Assembly (NCBI GenBank): GCA_965153455.1
Contig: OZ234496.1
Span: forward strand, 3,162,001 to 3,226,000
Source: Sphagnum compactum
Taxonomy: Eukaryota > Bryophyta > Sphagnopsida > Sphagnales
Length of the DNA stretch: 64,000 bases
Reading direction: 5' to 3'
Below the pieces are notes generated by a model. It did no database searches, was not told the DNA's origin, and was given only the letters and a program-made list of their open reading frames with translations. The position numbers and the translations under genes are program-made. Numbering within the stretch: position 1 is the first letter of the stretch; every line of letters starts with the position of its first letter. Shown in pieces: positions 13,178-25,794 of this stretch.

Positions 13178-13429
13178 ATGGGTGAAAGTCAGTCCCAAGA
13201 TAAGTGTAGGGTAAGCCTTAGGGTGCAAGCATTCCCAAAATAAGGAGTTTAAGAGGAGGCAATAGGTAGTCAAGTGTTACCTTACATTTTGGGAATGTCC
13301 ACCACCCATAAGCTTTACCCATGGTAAAACATGAGACAACTTGGTCATTGTGACCTAAATAGATGTAAATCATGCTAAACATATGTAAATCATGAGGCAT
13401 AGAAGGAGGCTACTTATGCATACTCCTGA

Positions 13430-14205
13430 AGAGTTAGAAGGTTATCATGCGTACAGTAACCTTAGAGGGCTAGGGCATTAGGTACCTTTCAAAAAATAAG
13501 TGTGATGCTTGGTGGGTACCCATTTGATAGAGGGTAAGTGACATGCCTTTTCACTTGAGAGATGTCTTAGTGGATGCAAGACTCATATCGGGACCACCTT
13601 AATGCAGTACTAAGGTGATATGAGAGTTAAGCCAAAAATGGCTTTGCAAGGTTTGACTCATTAAAGAGTCGAAAGACGATCAGACCTCGGGTTCGGATGG
13701 GCTAGGGTGGAGCTTAGGCTTTACCGGCCAATGAAGACGATTGGGGTTGTTTTCGGGATTATGGTGCGGGGCACCATCTCCTTAAAACCTTCAAAAGACG
13801 ATTAAACGATGTCTTGGGTCGCCCCAAAAGGGCCCAAAAGGGGGCGAGCATGTTAAAGGGTTTGGGTCTATTAAAAGTTGTCCCTTTAAAGCTTCAAGGC
13901 CCAAACCCTGAGAGAGGGTTGGCCCCGAAACAACTCGGATCGTTTCAACTTAAGTTCTTTAGGCCAATTCTGAGAGTTGGTCCTAGAAGGCCCTCAAATT
14001 AGCTTGGGGTTAATTTAGTTTACAACCATGTGGTCTAATTCTGGGAGTCAGGCTTGGGCCAGTTTCAAGTTAGATTAAGACTTAGCCTCGATAGCAGGGT
14101 TTAGCAAAGTCTAAGTAGAAAGTCTAACTCCAACCTAAGCGGTTGGGACTTTGGGACTAACCAAATGTGCCATGGGGTGCATAATTAGCTAGGAGTTACC
14201 AAGGA
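13430..14205 (+). repeat. 5' LTR-like direct repeat of a decayed Ty3/gypsy element
   Basis: This stretch matches 18460-19210 in the same orientation. Shared blocks include GATGTCTTAG, GCGGGGCACCATC, CTTAAAACCTTCAA, CCAAACCCTGAGAGAGGGTT and the end near ATAATTAGCTA/AAATAGCTA. The copies differ at many positions, so the insertion is old. The gag frame starts directly after it, and no primer-binding site is recognisable, so the R/U5 end of this LTR appears lost. Outer boundaries are approximate. Confidence 0.7.
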
Positions 14206-14224
14206 AAATGTCCAAGTGGTGGAA

Positions 14225-17200
14225 CAACTCGGATCCACCTCTGACTCTTCGAAATTGAGCGAAGAGGAAGAGGAGAATCTGGAGGCGGTTAACATCCTGA
14301 AGAAGCCAATCAAGGTTTCGAAGCAGATGGATGAGTGTAAAAGAGCCTAACATGCTTTGGAGGCTCAAGTAACAAGAAGCCCAAGTAGCAAAAAAGGCCA
14401 AGAGGTGAAGTTACAATTTGAGGTTAAAGGGATCTTCCAAGCCGCAAGAAAAGCAGTTCGGTTGGAGTTGGAAGTGGAATAGGCCAAGGTTAAGGCCTAA
14501 CAAGTTGAGGAAGCCCCTTCCACATTGTCCATGGATGCCATGGCAAAAGCCTTAAAAGTCTTGCATGACCTAGTGGTGAGCGGAAGGGAAACCAACATGC
14601 AACTTTCTTTGGAGCTAAGAAAGGCTCACAAGGAAAAGGGGGCGGGGCCAAGCATGGAGGTTGCGAAGACCCAAATGCCAAATCTTTTCATGGGAAAGGA
14701 TACGAAGGCAAAAAAGGTTAGGCAATGGGCATTCCAAGTGGAGGCCTACTTTGAATCCCAAGCGATCAACATGGATGTTGATTGACTTAGGTTGGCGCAA
14801 TCTCTTTTGAGAGACCACGTCTTGGAGTGGTGGACAACACAAAAGGATGCTGAACCAAACCTAATGGGGAGTTTGCCTTGGAACACATTCAAGGCCAAAT
14901 TGAACGAAAGGTTTACACTTCATACCTAGATCCTAAAATATGGACAAGAACTTTTGAACTTGTAGTAATTCGATGGACCTGGGGCAATGGGAAGGTATGT
15001 TCAGACCTTTACGTCGTTGCTAAGCCTCATCTCGATGAAGGAAAAAGTACGTGTAAAAGATGGCCTTACTACATGGCTTACAGCCTTGGGTTTGTAATGC
15101 CATCTTGTAAAGAAATGAGGTCCTTGCAACCTATCAAGAGATGATGAAGGTTGTGGAGTGTATGGAAGATGACTGCATGCACAAGAAGGCAGTAACGCCA
15201 CTAGTTTCGTAACTCACCACAAGGGTGAACATTGGAAGTGTAGCATAGGCTGCAAGTGGCTCGAAAAAGGGCCAAAAGAGGAAGTGGGGTAAAAACATGC
15301 CCAAGGGCAAGGGAGCTTTGATGGAGAAGAAGCCACGAGATGTTGCCAAAGTCTCGTGTTTCAACTCTGACGAGTTGGGGCATTTTGCCAAGGATTGTGA
15401 AAAGGTAAGGCAAGATTGGGCATAAGGGGGTTTGTTACAGTGTGGCCAAGTTGGGCCCTAATTTAATCCTACTTAGGTTTAAAATAGGAATTAATGGGGT
15501 GTTGTGTCTTTTGGATTTAAGAATCATGCATTCGTTTCTAAGCCCAAATGTGGTAAAACGATTCGAATGGGAGGCCACAAAAGTGGCCAAACCCATCAAG
15601 GTCCACTTAACACAAGGAATCATGACACCAGCAAACGAAGTGGTGTTGGGGGTCGTTTTGGAGTGCAACAAGGCAAAGTTTGTAGAAAAACTTCATGATT
15701 TACACCTTAGATGGCATGGAGGCCATCTTAGGGAACACCATTTTAGATGCTTATTGTGTAGATGTTTTAAAAAGTGGCTCTAAGTTAAGAGTCATTACTA
15801 GGCTAGCAAATAGGTCTATTAGTTAAAAGTTGAATACCAAGCTAGTTTAGTTAAAGTAAGTATTCATTTAGTCTCGTTACAATAATTGCAAGAGACCTCA
15901 TTTTTATTTGTGGATGAATCTAGTGCCAAGTCTAAAACCAAAGGGGTTAAGTTTTGGCCTACTTGTATTTTCAACAGAATTAATACATTTTTAGATGTCC
16001 TAATGGACGACCTTCCTAAACATCTACCTCATTTTCGTAATGTGGACCATAAAATCGAGGTGGTGCTTGGGTCGGCACCACCTTTTTAATCACCTTATCG
16101 GCTTAATAAAAAGAGCTACAAGAGTTTAAGGTTCAAATAAACGATTTAGTCAAATGGGGATACATTAGGCCAAACAAGTTGCCTTATGGCTCGCCCATTT
16201 TGTTTATGGATAAAAAGGATAGGAAATTATGCATGTGCATAGATTATTGTGCCTTGAACAAAATCACCATTAAAAACAATTACCCCTTGCCCCAAATTGA
16301 CGATCTTTTTCATTGTCTAAATGGGGCTTCTTATTTTAACTGGATTGACTTGAACTCAAGCTATTACGAAATTTGCATGGAAAAGGCAAATGTGGAAAAA
16401 ACGGCATGAAAATAAAATACGGCTCTTATGAATTTTTGGTCATGTCGTTTGGGCTGTGTAATGCCCCATCAACTTTCACAACCTTGATGAACTTGATCTT
16501 CCACGAGAAATTAGACGAGTTCATAATCATCTATATAGATGACATCTTGGTGTATTCCAAGTCCGCAGAAGAGCATGCAACACATTTAGAGTTTGTGTTA
16601 CAAAACCTCAAAGAAAACAAGTTATATGCCAATCAAGCAAAGAGCAAGTTTGCAAGTCCGAAGATGGACTTTTTGGGACACGTGTTGTCCCAGGAAGGGG
16701 TGAAGCTTGACCCAAAGAAAATCGAATCGATTTAGGAATGACAAAGCCTAGTTTCGACCAAAGGGGTTAAGTCATTCCTAGGATTGGCCAATTTCTACAG
16801 GAAGTTCATAAAGATTTTTTTGCATTGGTAAAACCATTCATTGACTTCTTGAAAAAGAGGGTTCATTTGAGTGGAAAAACAAACAACAAAGTGCATTCGA
16901 CTTCTTAAAGGGGAAGTTGTCGTAAGCACCGGTGTTGCGATTTCTGGATTTTGTGAAACTTTTTGAGGTGCACACGGATGTAAGTGGTGTTGTGATAGGC
17001 GAGGTCTTTATGCGAGGACATCTAATTGCCTTTGAAAGTAAAAAGCTAGTGGGAGTTTAGTTGAAATGGCCGACTCATGAGAAGGAGTTGTTTGCGGTAG
17101 TGAATTGTTTAAAGGCATGGCAACACTACTTGGGCTCTCATAAAACCAAGGTCTTTACAGATAATGTATCCTTGAGATATTTTGAAATCCAACCAAGGGC

Positions 17201-17870
17201 CATGGTGAAGCAGTTACGGTGGCATGATACCTTGGCCCTTATGGACATTGAGTTGATCCATAAGCCTGGCAAAGATAATGTAGTGCCAGATGCGTTAAGT
17301 TGCAAAAAGGAATACCAAGGGGAGATGCCTTTGGAGAATACTCAAATTTTCTGAACCATGTTCGTTGGAAAAAACAACCTAAAAAGAAACATATGAGAAG
17401 CGTATGTGGAAGGTTGCTTAGTGCAAAGATGACTTACCCTAGAAAAAGAAGGTGAGAAGGGTCACCCTTTTAAACGGATTGTTAAAATGGAAACAATCAC
17501 GAGTCTATGTGTCGGAAGAAAAGTTGCGCACAAACATGAAACACCCATGGGGGGCACCATGGTGAGAAAACAACAAGGGAGTTGTTGGGGAAGATTTTCT
17601 ATTGGCCGGAAATGAAAGAAAACATAGAGCATTACGTTCGCATGTGCATGAAGTGCCAAAGTACTAAGTCGGTACACAAAAAGAAGTTCATGAGCCATCA
17701 AGCTCTTAAGAAAGGCACAAGTGAGTTATGAAAAACAAGCCAACAAGTCACAAAAGCACATATAATTCGAGGTGGGGGACCTAATGTGGTTAAACATAGA
17801 AGACCTTAAGATGCCCGAAACTTTAGCGAATAGGTTTGTTCCAAAGTCTGCGTACGTAAAATAATGGACG
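14225..17870 (+). pseudogene. Decayed Ty3/gypsy gag-pol polyprotein
   Basis: In order: a gag segment (14525-15150); a zinc-knuckle relic at about 15355-15400, where the second Cys of CxxC reads Ser (CFNSDELGHFAKDC); a protease relic near 15500-15560, where the catalytic DSG reads DLR; reverse transcriptase at 16150-16735 with LPYGSPILF, a PLPQIDDL block and YIDD at 16532-16543; RNase H at 16960-17330 (HEKELFAVV, TDN, KPGKDNVVPDALS); integrase zinc domain at 17530-17690 (HH...CMKC); and the integrase C-terminal segment GDLMWLN...PETLANRFVP at about 17780-17845. A one-base frameshift near 16407 separates two halves of the reverse transcriptase, and stops break other parts. The integrase catalytic core is absent between about 17700 and 17755. 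The element cannot move on its own. Confidence 0.9.
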
Positions 17871-18459
17871 TATATCTAAACTAGAACTAAGGTAAATCAA
17901 TAATCAGTTTGAGGTCAAGATATATGAAATGAAGTAGACCATGGAAGAAATAAGTGAAGGCTAAATTGAGGTGATGATAACCAATAGAAATGGACCTAAA
18001 AAGTTGAACTCAAAAGAAAGACTTCTAAAGGGTCAATCAGGTGAAATTGGGGTAGTGATGCGAGTGCATTAAATGGCATGCCCCGAACTGATAATAAGCT
18101 TGTGGGAGCGAGGTTTCTAGTGCATGGAGTTGCAAACCATGTTCTAAAGCAAAGGGGGTCCAACTTGGTTAAACCTAAGTCGACACTATTTGTTGGCGTG
18201 TTTTATCGTCATACCCTGGCGTGGTTGCCTAGGGTCACTGAGAGAACAAGTCTAGGCATGAGACTTAACCCTCAAGTGTTTTGAGAGGGCTCAAAAAAGG
18301 GGATTATCGTTTGGCAGAAAAGCGAACCCAAAGGGGGTGTGTGGTGCGGTTTAAGCGATTGGCATATAGACGGACAATAAAATTGTCTAAAAATCCTCCT
18401 ACATCTAAAAGGATGGAGCTTAAGATGTGAACGGTACCTTAAGTGGAAAACTAATTACT

Positions 18460-19210
18460 CTCCTGAAGGCTTGAGGTAAATGAGGTGACAAAAGGTGTGT
18501 CATGTGCATTATGTCTATGAGGACATCGACCTCCCAAAGGTGGGGGTGAATGACATGCTATTTTGCTTAAGAGATGTCTTAGGTGGATGCAGTCCTCATA
18601 TCGAAAGCACCTTAGTGGGGCACTAAGGCGATATGAGAGTTAGGCCAGAAATGGTTCCGTGAGGTTCGATTACTCAAGGAGTCGGGAGACGTCCAAACCT
18701 TGGGATTTGAATTGGCTGAGGCAAAGCTTGGGCTTTATTAACCAAAAAAGACAATTGGGGGTTGTCTTCGGGATTATGGTGCGGGGCACCATCCCCTTAA
18801 AACCTTCAATGGACAATTAAGCGTTATCTTGGGTCACCCCAAAGGCGAGCGAGCCTATTAAAACATTTGGGACGATTAGAAGTTGTCCCTTTAAAACTTC
18901 AAGGTCCAAACCCTGAGAGAGGGTTGGCCCCAGGATTACTTGAGTCGTCCCGACTTAAGTCCTTTAGACCAACTTTGGGAGTTGGTCCCAAAAGGCCCCC
19001 GGGTCAGCTTGGGGCTGATTTGGCTTACGGCCATGTCATACGACTCTTGGAGTCGAGCTTGGGCTGGCTCCAAGTTAGACTAAGACTTAGCCTTAATAGC
19101 AGGGTCTAGTGAGTTTAAGTAGAAAGTTTGAATCCATCCCGAAGAGTCAAGACTTGGGATGAACCAAGTGTGTTGTGGGGTGTGCAAATAGCTAAAAGCT
19201 AAAGGAGTCG
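18460..19210 (+). repeat. 3' LTR-like direct repeat of the Ty3/gypsy element
   Basis: Partner of 13430-14205. The true LTR may begin earlier: at about 18056 a sequence starting TGATGCGAGTG follows the purine-rich stretch AAATTGGGGTAG, a plausible polypurine tract. It may also continue to about 19580, where sequence ends in TAACA. If so, its last ~100 bases lie inside the left arm of the inverted repeat. Confidence 0.6.
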
Positions 19211-20128
19211 ACACGAGTGAAACTTGTCAAGGCGTGAGGAGTGCAAGGCGACAAGCAAGAAAGGGTGTGGCAGTAAGGCTCTACTATCAAGGACTTGCAA
19301 TGTGAGCACCGAAGGCGGAGCCCGAGGTCCACACAGTAATTTCCTAACAACAAGCCCTTAACCTGCCTAACAACTGAGGTAATCAATGGGTTTTTAAAAA
19401 AATGTTTCCCTTCCAAAGATCTCATTGGTTGACATCCTGCGACCTAAGGGTCTTACAATCTTACACCCTCCGCCCTAGGGCTCTTTTTGTAAGCCTAATT
19501 ACAAAATGTAATCTGCCTTATAAGTACACTACAAGTTCTCTCTGAGCTTTGTTACATCCTCATCAAGTATCAGAGTAACAATAAAGAAAAGTACTGCTGG
19601 CGGGCATTTTGAAATGCTTACTCAGTCATCATGACAAAACATTACATAATATAAAGCAACCTTCTGTTTGCATTGCCACAACATGCAAATATGGAGTGTG
19701 TTATATATGCCTTTCCTATAGGCCTAAGATCCCTCCCACTCTCAAGTTGTAGGCACAATATCCCTACTCAATTCTAGGAGGGATATTCATGGATATAAGG
19801 TGCCCCCCCCCAGTACACTATGAAATTTATGGACATGTTTTATGGGCCTAGGACAAGGCTATAGGACCACTGGGAGGGAGGTTTGGTGTTTCCATGCACC
19901 ACCCACGGCAGTCGCAAGAGGCCATGAAATTTGGAGATTTTGGGCAATGGGGTGGTGTTTCTGCGATGTTCCAGTGACAGTTTCTTGGACTCTTCTTCTT
20001 TCTTCTCATGTGAACTCAAATGCCCCCAAGCAAGCAAGCAAGATCAGAGGGACCCACAACACAAAGAATAGTAAACTATACTCTTGTATCCGCAATCAGA
20101 CAGTTTCTGTTATGTGGTTAAGAATCGA

Positions 20129-20185
20129 GACGTGGCAATGTGCCAATTTGGTGTGATTGAAAATAGGAGGAAGTTCACTATATAA
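20129..20185 (+). promoter_or_regulatory. Candidate core promoter of left GST-like gene (G-box-like site and TATA box)
   Basis: TATATAA at 20179-20185 lies 152 bases upstream of the start codon at 20337. GACGTGGC at 20129-20136, an ACGT-core (G-box/ABRE-like) motif, lies about 43 bases further upstream. Both are kept in the other arm. Function is inferred from motif and spacing only. Confidence 0.45.
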
Positions 20186-20336
20186 TCTGGTGGGTTTTTT
20201 CCAATCTTGCAGATCAAAGGAATTGCAAACACAACCACAGTTGCTGAGCTGACATCAGGAAGAGAACAAGGGCACACACAGAGAGACATCGAGAGAGAGA
20301 GGAAGGTTGGGGATCTCTACAGCTTCGAGAATCATC

Positions 20337-23151
20337 ATGTCGGGCGAGTTGCACCTGATTACCATAGGTTGTATGATATTATTATCTTTCTTCTTCTCCA
20401 TGGTTTTTTTGTTTCTTGTGTTGGCATGAAGCGCTCTGTGTGTGTGTGTGTGTGGTGGGTTTGGACTAGCTGATTCTGACAAGCTTCAAGTGGATCCTGT
20501 TTGAAATCTTTGAACCCACAATACCAGAAGAAACCCAGCTCCAATTTGCAAGCTTTTGATGAATTCTCTTACCCCCGTCCCTGCTCCCCGCTCCCTCCCT
20601 TCTTCCATTGTCTCTTGGAAGAGTGCCGGGAAAGCACATATCATGCATTGAGTTCGCGTTGTGATCCCAGAACGAGCAAATGTTGTTCTTTCTCTTGTTT
20701 GTTTGTTTGTTTTTTCCTGAAGCGGTGGTGATGAAGTAGCTGTGACTGATGCGGTAGCAACTGTGGGGTGGGTGCAGGTGCATCACATTACTGTGAAATG
20801 GTGTGTATTTGCAGACCGTTCACCTCTTTCCACCCGCCCTCGACTTGTCAAGTTTTTTACAGTTTCTTTTGTGTCTGGATTTAACGCTGAGATCTGGAGC
20901 TCAGCTGGAGTGTTGGGGTGGGTGCAGGCTAGATGGGCACTGGAAAGAGCCGGCTTGAAATTCCGCGAGACAAAACACGTCGTTATTTTTCACGTTTTCG
21001 CCACTGCGTGCGTGGGATTCTCTCTCTCTCTCTCTCTCCATCATCAGCAATTCCTCTTGAAACCAACTTCTTTGACCACCAATTTTTTTCACCAACTTTC
21101 TCTTTCTCAAATTCAGAACTTATGGAATGAGCTAAGAATCTGTGCAGATAAAATGCTAGGGACGGTTACGTGATCTTTTTAAGGGCTTTGTGATTTGTAG
21201 GCCTCTCGGAGAAGGAACCAGTTGCCCAAAGCTGGTGATCATGGGAGGAGCAGGGAAGTCCGACCAACGAATTGTGCTGCACCAGTCGATAGACATTGTG
21301 AAATTTGCTGATAAGAACATCCAAGAGGAGCAGGACCTCCTTTTTCCTAATGATCCTGAGTTGCAGAAGCTTGTTGAATCTTGGGGTGAGTATGAAGAAG
21401 TAGACGAATCCAGTGCTCACTTGTATGAAACTTTGATGTGGGCTAGCACTAAAACCCTAAACCCTAAAGCCCTTTGTTAGTGCTAGATTCTGTGATCGTT
21501 TTTTGGTTTTGACGATGTGTTCAGAGAGCATCATCAAGTCAATGGATCTATTGATTTCATGTGGTGCATGCTGGCTGGCTGGTCTTGGCAGTGTCCAAAT
21601 TCAGGAATGATTTGGGTCCAAATGTGCGGCTTTGGGCATACACTTACCTTCTCCGTGACAAATCAAGCTACTATCTGATGACTCAGGGAGCATCAAAAAC
21701 ACAGAGGAGATTTGCCCGCCTGCTGCTGCCTGTAATTCAACTACTTGTTGATCAAAACATGAGTGTCACTAAGCCTGGGCAAAGGGAAAAATCCCTTGCA
21801 GTTGTGGAATCCGTTTTCAAGGAGGTAGATTACATAAATTCCTCTCTTCATGCAAATACAGTTTTGACTTGTACCCAAATGGTTTCTTTGTAATAATTTT
21901 GTCTAAGTTCCTGTTCTCTTCAAGATCATCTATCTATCAGTATTCATCTCCAGAATTAACTGACTATTTCAAGACATTCACAGGCTTTCAATGATGAGTA
22001 TATCCCATCCCTGCATCTGTACATTTCACCTCACCTACACAAGATAAATTTGAAGTGTTCGGGGATTCTTTGCAAAATACCTCTCAAAAACTAATATTTA
22101 TGGGTCTGGGTTGCTTGGGGAGTTTTTGAACAGGCAGATGACTCAGTCACCTAATAGTATTTTATGGATCTGGGTTGCTGTGGGTGGGTCTTTGAGCAGG
22201 TGGACGAGGTACTAGCTGATGGTCGTTCATTCATATGTGGAGATAGATTTACAGCTGCAGACCTGAGCTTTGCTGCACTAGGTTCTATAATAATTGCTCC
22301 CCAAGGGTATAGAGAACACTTTCTCTCTGCACTCCAGTCACCATATCTTCTCTTTTGCACCATGCACTAATACACACAGTTGGCACCTGGTCATAGTTGC
22401 ATGCTGTGTGTCTCATTACAAGCAAACTTTGTACACATGTATCATCATGATGCAGGTATCTGTAATCATTTCTTTTTGTGGGCTGTGTTGCTGAGCTTTG
22501 GGTATCTGCTTGAATGGATGTGAAGATCTGGTGCATGGCAACCTCCCATCAACGAGTGCCCAGAAGGGATGGCTTCAACAATGCTGCGTCTCAGGAATAC
22601 TGCTGCTGGCAAGGTGAGAATTCTGATATTACCCATGTACAAACAAAAAGACATTGGTTGGGAATTTGAATCCTTTGCAAGTCTTTTTTTTCTCGACACA
22701 CTCATCTGGGAAACCTGGATGAAAATTCTTATAGCACTCTCTATGGTGATGATGGGTGAAATTCTAGTTGGGAATCTTAATGGGCAGTTTTGAAATATTT
22801 GTGAGTGTGAAGCTAACCCATCCGATATCAAAAAACTGAACTTTGCTTTTCATTTAAGTAAATAATCCTGTACTGTTAACCTATCAGCTTGCTTAGACAA
22901 CCGTAGAAACATTGACAGTCTCTGCGGCATTCTTTGGACAAGCTTGTCATTCTGTTGAACTGGAGCAATTTTGGGTTAATGTATGCTCCGAATGCTTGAG
23001 TTGGACTGTTAAAGAAGCTTCAATTTACTCCCAAGTATAATGATCTATTTGGTTTGAAGGAGACTGACAATTCCCTATGAATTGGTATGGGTTAATGCAG
23101 CATATCCTGAAGATGTATGAGACGCAGCGACACAAGTTTGTACACAAGTAA
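20337..23151 (+). CDS. GST-like protein, left copy, eight exons (265 aa)
   Basis: Exons: 20337-20367, 20778-20800, 20928-21007, 21201-21385, 21592-21824, 22200-22306, 22526-22613 and 23101-23151 (stop TAA). All introns are GT-AG and all phases fit, giving 265 residues with no internal stop. The N-terminal part has a thioredoxin-like GST pattern: SHYC at residues 13-16 (candidate catalytic Ser/Cys), ARWALERAGLKFRE following, then TSCPKLV and a QSIDIVKFAD segment in place of the usual ES.dI..Y. The C-terminal helical domain includes LGPNVRLWAY and FICGDRFTAADLSFAAL, the GST C-domain N-capping region, then PEGMASTMLRLRNTAAGK and a short basic tail. Exon 2 is a 23-nt microexon; exons 2 and 3 are both preceded by GGGGTGGGTGCAG. 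GSTs conjugate or bind glutathione; substrate and class are not determined. No transit peptide is seen. Confidence 0.88.
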
Positions 23152-23236
23152 CTCCAAAATTCTTTAGCACATTATTCAAGTTTTCCATGGTTACTGCTGT
23201 CCTAGAATGGACTACATTCTTCTGTCGTTATAGCCA

Positions 23237-23242
23237 AATAAA
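23237..23242 (+). terminator. Candidate poly(A) signal of left GST-like gene
   Basis: AATAAA lies 85 bases after the stop codon and is conserved in the other arm. Plant signals are loose, so this is a suggestion only. Confidence 0.4.
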
Positions 23243-23929
23243 CATTGCATTTTGTCAAGTACGGACATTTTTATGGCTATTAACCTGGCATTTACCATCA
23301 TACAGTTGACAATTTTAAAAATACATTCTTACTTATTATGATAAATCTACTGCCCCCCAGATATGTAGGCCATTGTAATCTGGTTGATTCTCGCAACCTC
23401 TGTCTCCTTTGATTGGTCATATGCCTCTTTGATAAGAGGTGAGTAATACTCATTTGTTGCTGTGTTTGTGATAATAAATGTGTGTTGCGGATGTTTCTGC
23501 ACCCACAAATCTAGACTTCTTGACTCTCATCAGCCTCTTTGAATGAATGTGGTCCATTTGGAACATGAATGGAATTTGCAAAACCAAAAAAGAATTTCAT
23601 AATATTTAGTCAATTAACCTATTGGGAGGTTGGCATAATCTAGATGATGCTTCTCTAGATGAGGAGTATGGTACTACTGGCTGTACATTACATCCTAGCA
23701 AATCAATGTCAATGCCATATTTGTTGCACTATCAATATCATTTCCATTACCACTATCACGAGGACCAATTGTTGTTTAAATAGAGTAATGATTTTCCCTA
23801 CATTGTGCCCATGAGAACACAATTGAAGATCGCTTTTGGCTTTGTGCTTGTGTGACCAGCTACCACTTGAGACACAGACTCATCAAATATTCCTTCCTGA
23901 CTTATAACCAGCCTTTTTTTCTGGTCATC

Positions 23930-24540
23930 CCACTATGGATAAACCTTGGCTTAACTATCATGGCCAACAAACATCATGCAAACACTTTTCCAAAAATTTG
24001 AAGGGCAACAAGTTCCTTGTCAAGAATCAAAGTCATATGGAGTTTTCCCTTCAACTACACTAGTACTATATCAATTCAAAATATACATAGTAGAATTAAT
24101 TGTTTCACTCCAAAAGCATAAAGCAACTCCTCAAGCATGCAACATGCTCCAAAAGCATTTAAATAACCATTATGCAGTTCCTTTCTGCAAATCTGTTTTG
24201 CTCTAATGAATATGGAGCAAAGGTCTCATGATGGATTTTTGGCACCTCCATGATTTGGGCAAACTCCTTACTCATATGCTTGCCACCATCATCTACATGT
24301 AACTTCTTGATTGTATTTCCTATATCTTGTTGTAGGTTGTTGTATTTTCAAGAGGCAAGCCAACACATTTGACTTTTTCTTAATGCAAAGCACTAAATGA
24401 AAACAAATGTGATCATCCATATAAAGTATTGTGCACCTCCAAGTAAACCTACACCAATGGGGCCACATATGTTTGAATGAAAGAATTTGTAGTAGGGTGA
24501 AAATGCAATCTCTAAGCATTATTGTCCTCATTAAAGCAAT
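23930..24540 (-). pseudogene. Ty1/copia integrase fragment
   Basis: Read on the minus strand, broken frames give CGPIGVGLLGGAQYF, KKKSNVLACLLK, then DDGGKHMSKEFAQ and APYSLEQNRFAERN. These match the order of the copia integrase core: the CGP...GG.(K/Y)YF block, the KS.V...F.K helix, the (S)DNGGE.....F motif with its second catalytic Asp, and the P....QNG.AER block with the catalytic Glu. Frame changes and stops break it. No LTR or reverse transcriptase was found beside it, so it is an isolated remnant. Confidence 0.75.
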
Positions 24541-25790
24541 GCCAAAAAAACAAGTTCAAATTATTCCTATTTCTAAGAGGGCTACTATCACTTAGTTAAT
24601 ATACTACAATTACTCAAGTAATAGTAAGGAAATCTTTACTTAGCAAATAGATGTACTAATTAATAGCTTATTCTATTACAACTACTTAGATAGTAATTAA
24701 GTACTAATCTATGTGAAAAGAAATGAAATAGGAAGGCTCCATCCTATAAAGACAATCCTACGGTCTAAACATGACCCTACTCTAGCTTGTGAAACCCATA
24801 ATAAAGGAAGTAAACGAGAGAACAAATGAGAGGAGATTGGAAGGTAATTACCGTTCAAACCCTCTAAGATACTTCCAAAGATGTATAACTCAATTTAATG
24901 GGTCTACAGGCCTTCGACATTACTTGTTTCTTGTCTCCAATGTTTGTAGACCCTCTGTGGTTGCTCTGTATTGTCTGCAATAGCTTTTCATTCTATCTAA
25001 ACCTCAATTTTCAGGTCTACTTCCTTGCTACTGCCATTTATTAGCAAGTACCATCTTGTCGTAAAAAATATTTCCTACTCCAGGGGCTAAAATGGAGATT
25101 TGATATCATATTAAGCTTATAAAAGAAACGCAATATATGAATATTAAAGAACTTTATATGGTCCTAATATGAACTACTCTCTTTAGTTTTCTAGCATACT
25201 TTAAGTAGAACCAAAACACTTACAAAACACATTAAAATCCATCAACCATTTTCCATTACAAGAATCAAAGTACAATTTATTTCCATACTCTCCTCCTCTC
25301 TTTCTCATGTCACACACACATTTCTTCCAAAGAGAAGGATTTCATAGAAAATTCCAATATAAATTCACTAATAGAAATTTTCAAATATATGACCGAGTTT
25401 ATGACTAATATTCCAGTCATAAAGGACAAAAATGACTAATAGCCCTAAAATCATTATGGATGAGTTGTTAGATTTTTGTTTTACTACAAATTGGACCCAA
25501 AAACTTGGGAAACATTATTTTAATTTATAATATTTACTATTAAATATAATATAAATAATTTTTTTTTTTTCAATTTTTTTTATCTCATTATTTTTTCATC
25601 CTATCAAATGTTAACACATGTCACCACCTAAACTAAATTTAAAACCTACATGTACCACCTAATAAACCAGAATCTGCAAAAGGATTCCCATTTGAATTTG
25701 AACTAAGGAGAAAATGGTATAGGAGCTGGGATCATCTATAAAAAGATCTGGAGATCATACAACATAGACAAGTACACCAAAGTTTGTGGA
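24541..25790. other. AT-rich spacer with one CACTA-like terminus
   Basis: No gene is supported. At 25366 the sequence CACTAATAGAAATTTTC, followed by repeated ATGACTAAT and its inverse near 25400-25440, looks like the end of a CACTA-type transposon. I could not pair it with confidence to an opposite end. Confidence 0.35.
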
Positions 25791-25794
25791 GGAG

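Larger units (their letters stand above)
9087..13420. other. Intergenic region, no supported gene
   Basis: After the stop at 9086 comes a (GTTT)n run near 9119-9142, likely in the 3' untranslated region. The rest is AT-rich with short frames (for example 10239-10451, 11703-12023 and 12675-12956) that have no recognisable domains. A tandem repeat at 9758-9862 and a perfect hairpin at 13155-13177 are listed separately. Confidence 0.45.
19482..23627 (+). repeat. Left arm of large inverted repeat (partner 59903-64000)
   Basis: The reverse complement of 59903-64000 aligns along this whole stretch with only scattered substitutions and small length changes. Examples of difference: a (TG)n run near 20437-20452 corresponds to (CT)n in the other arm, and the length of the CT run near 21020-21040 differs. 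The inner edge is sharp: both arms share CAATTAACCTATTGGGA and then diverge. The outer edge cannot be placed because the partner arm reaches the end of the window. The arm carries one complete GST-like gene with its promoter region. Confidence 0.95.

Noticed and set aside
19563-19580. TATCAGAG, resembling a tRNA-Met primer-binding site
   Set aside because: It follows what should be a 3' LTR rather than a 5' LTR, only eight bases match, and it also lies in the duplicated arm.
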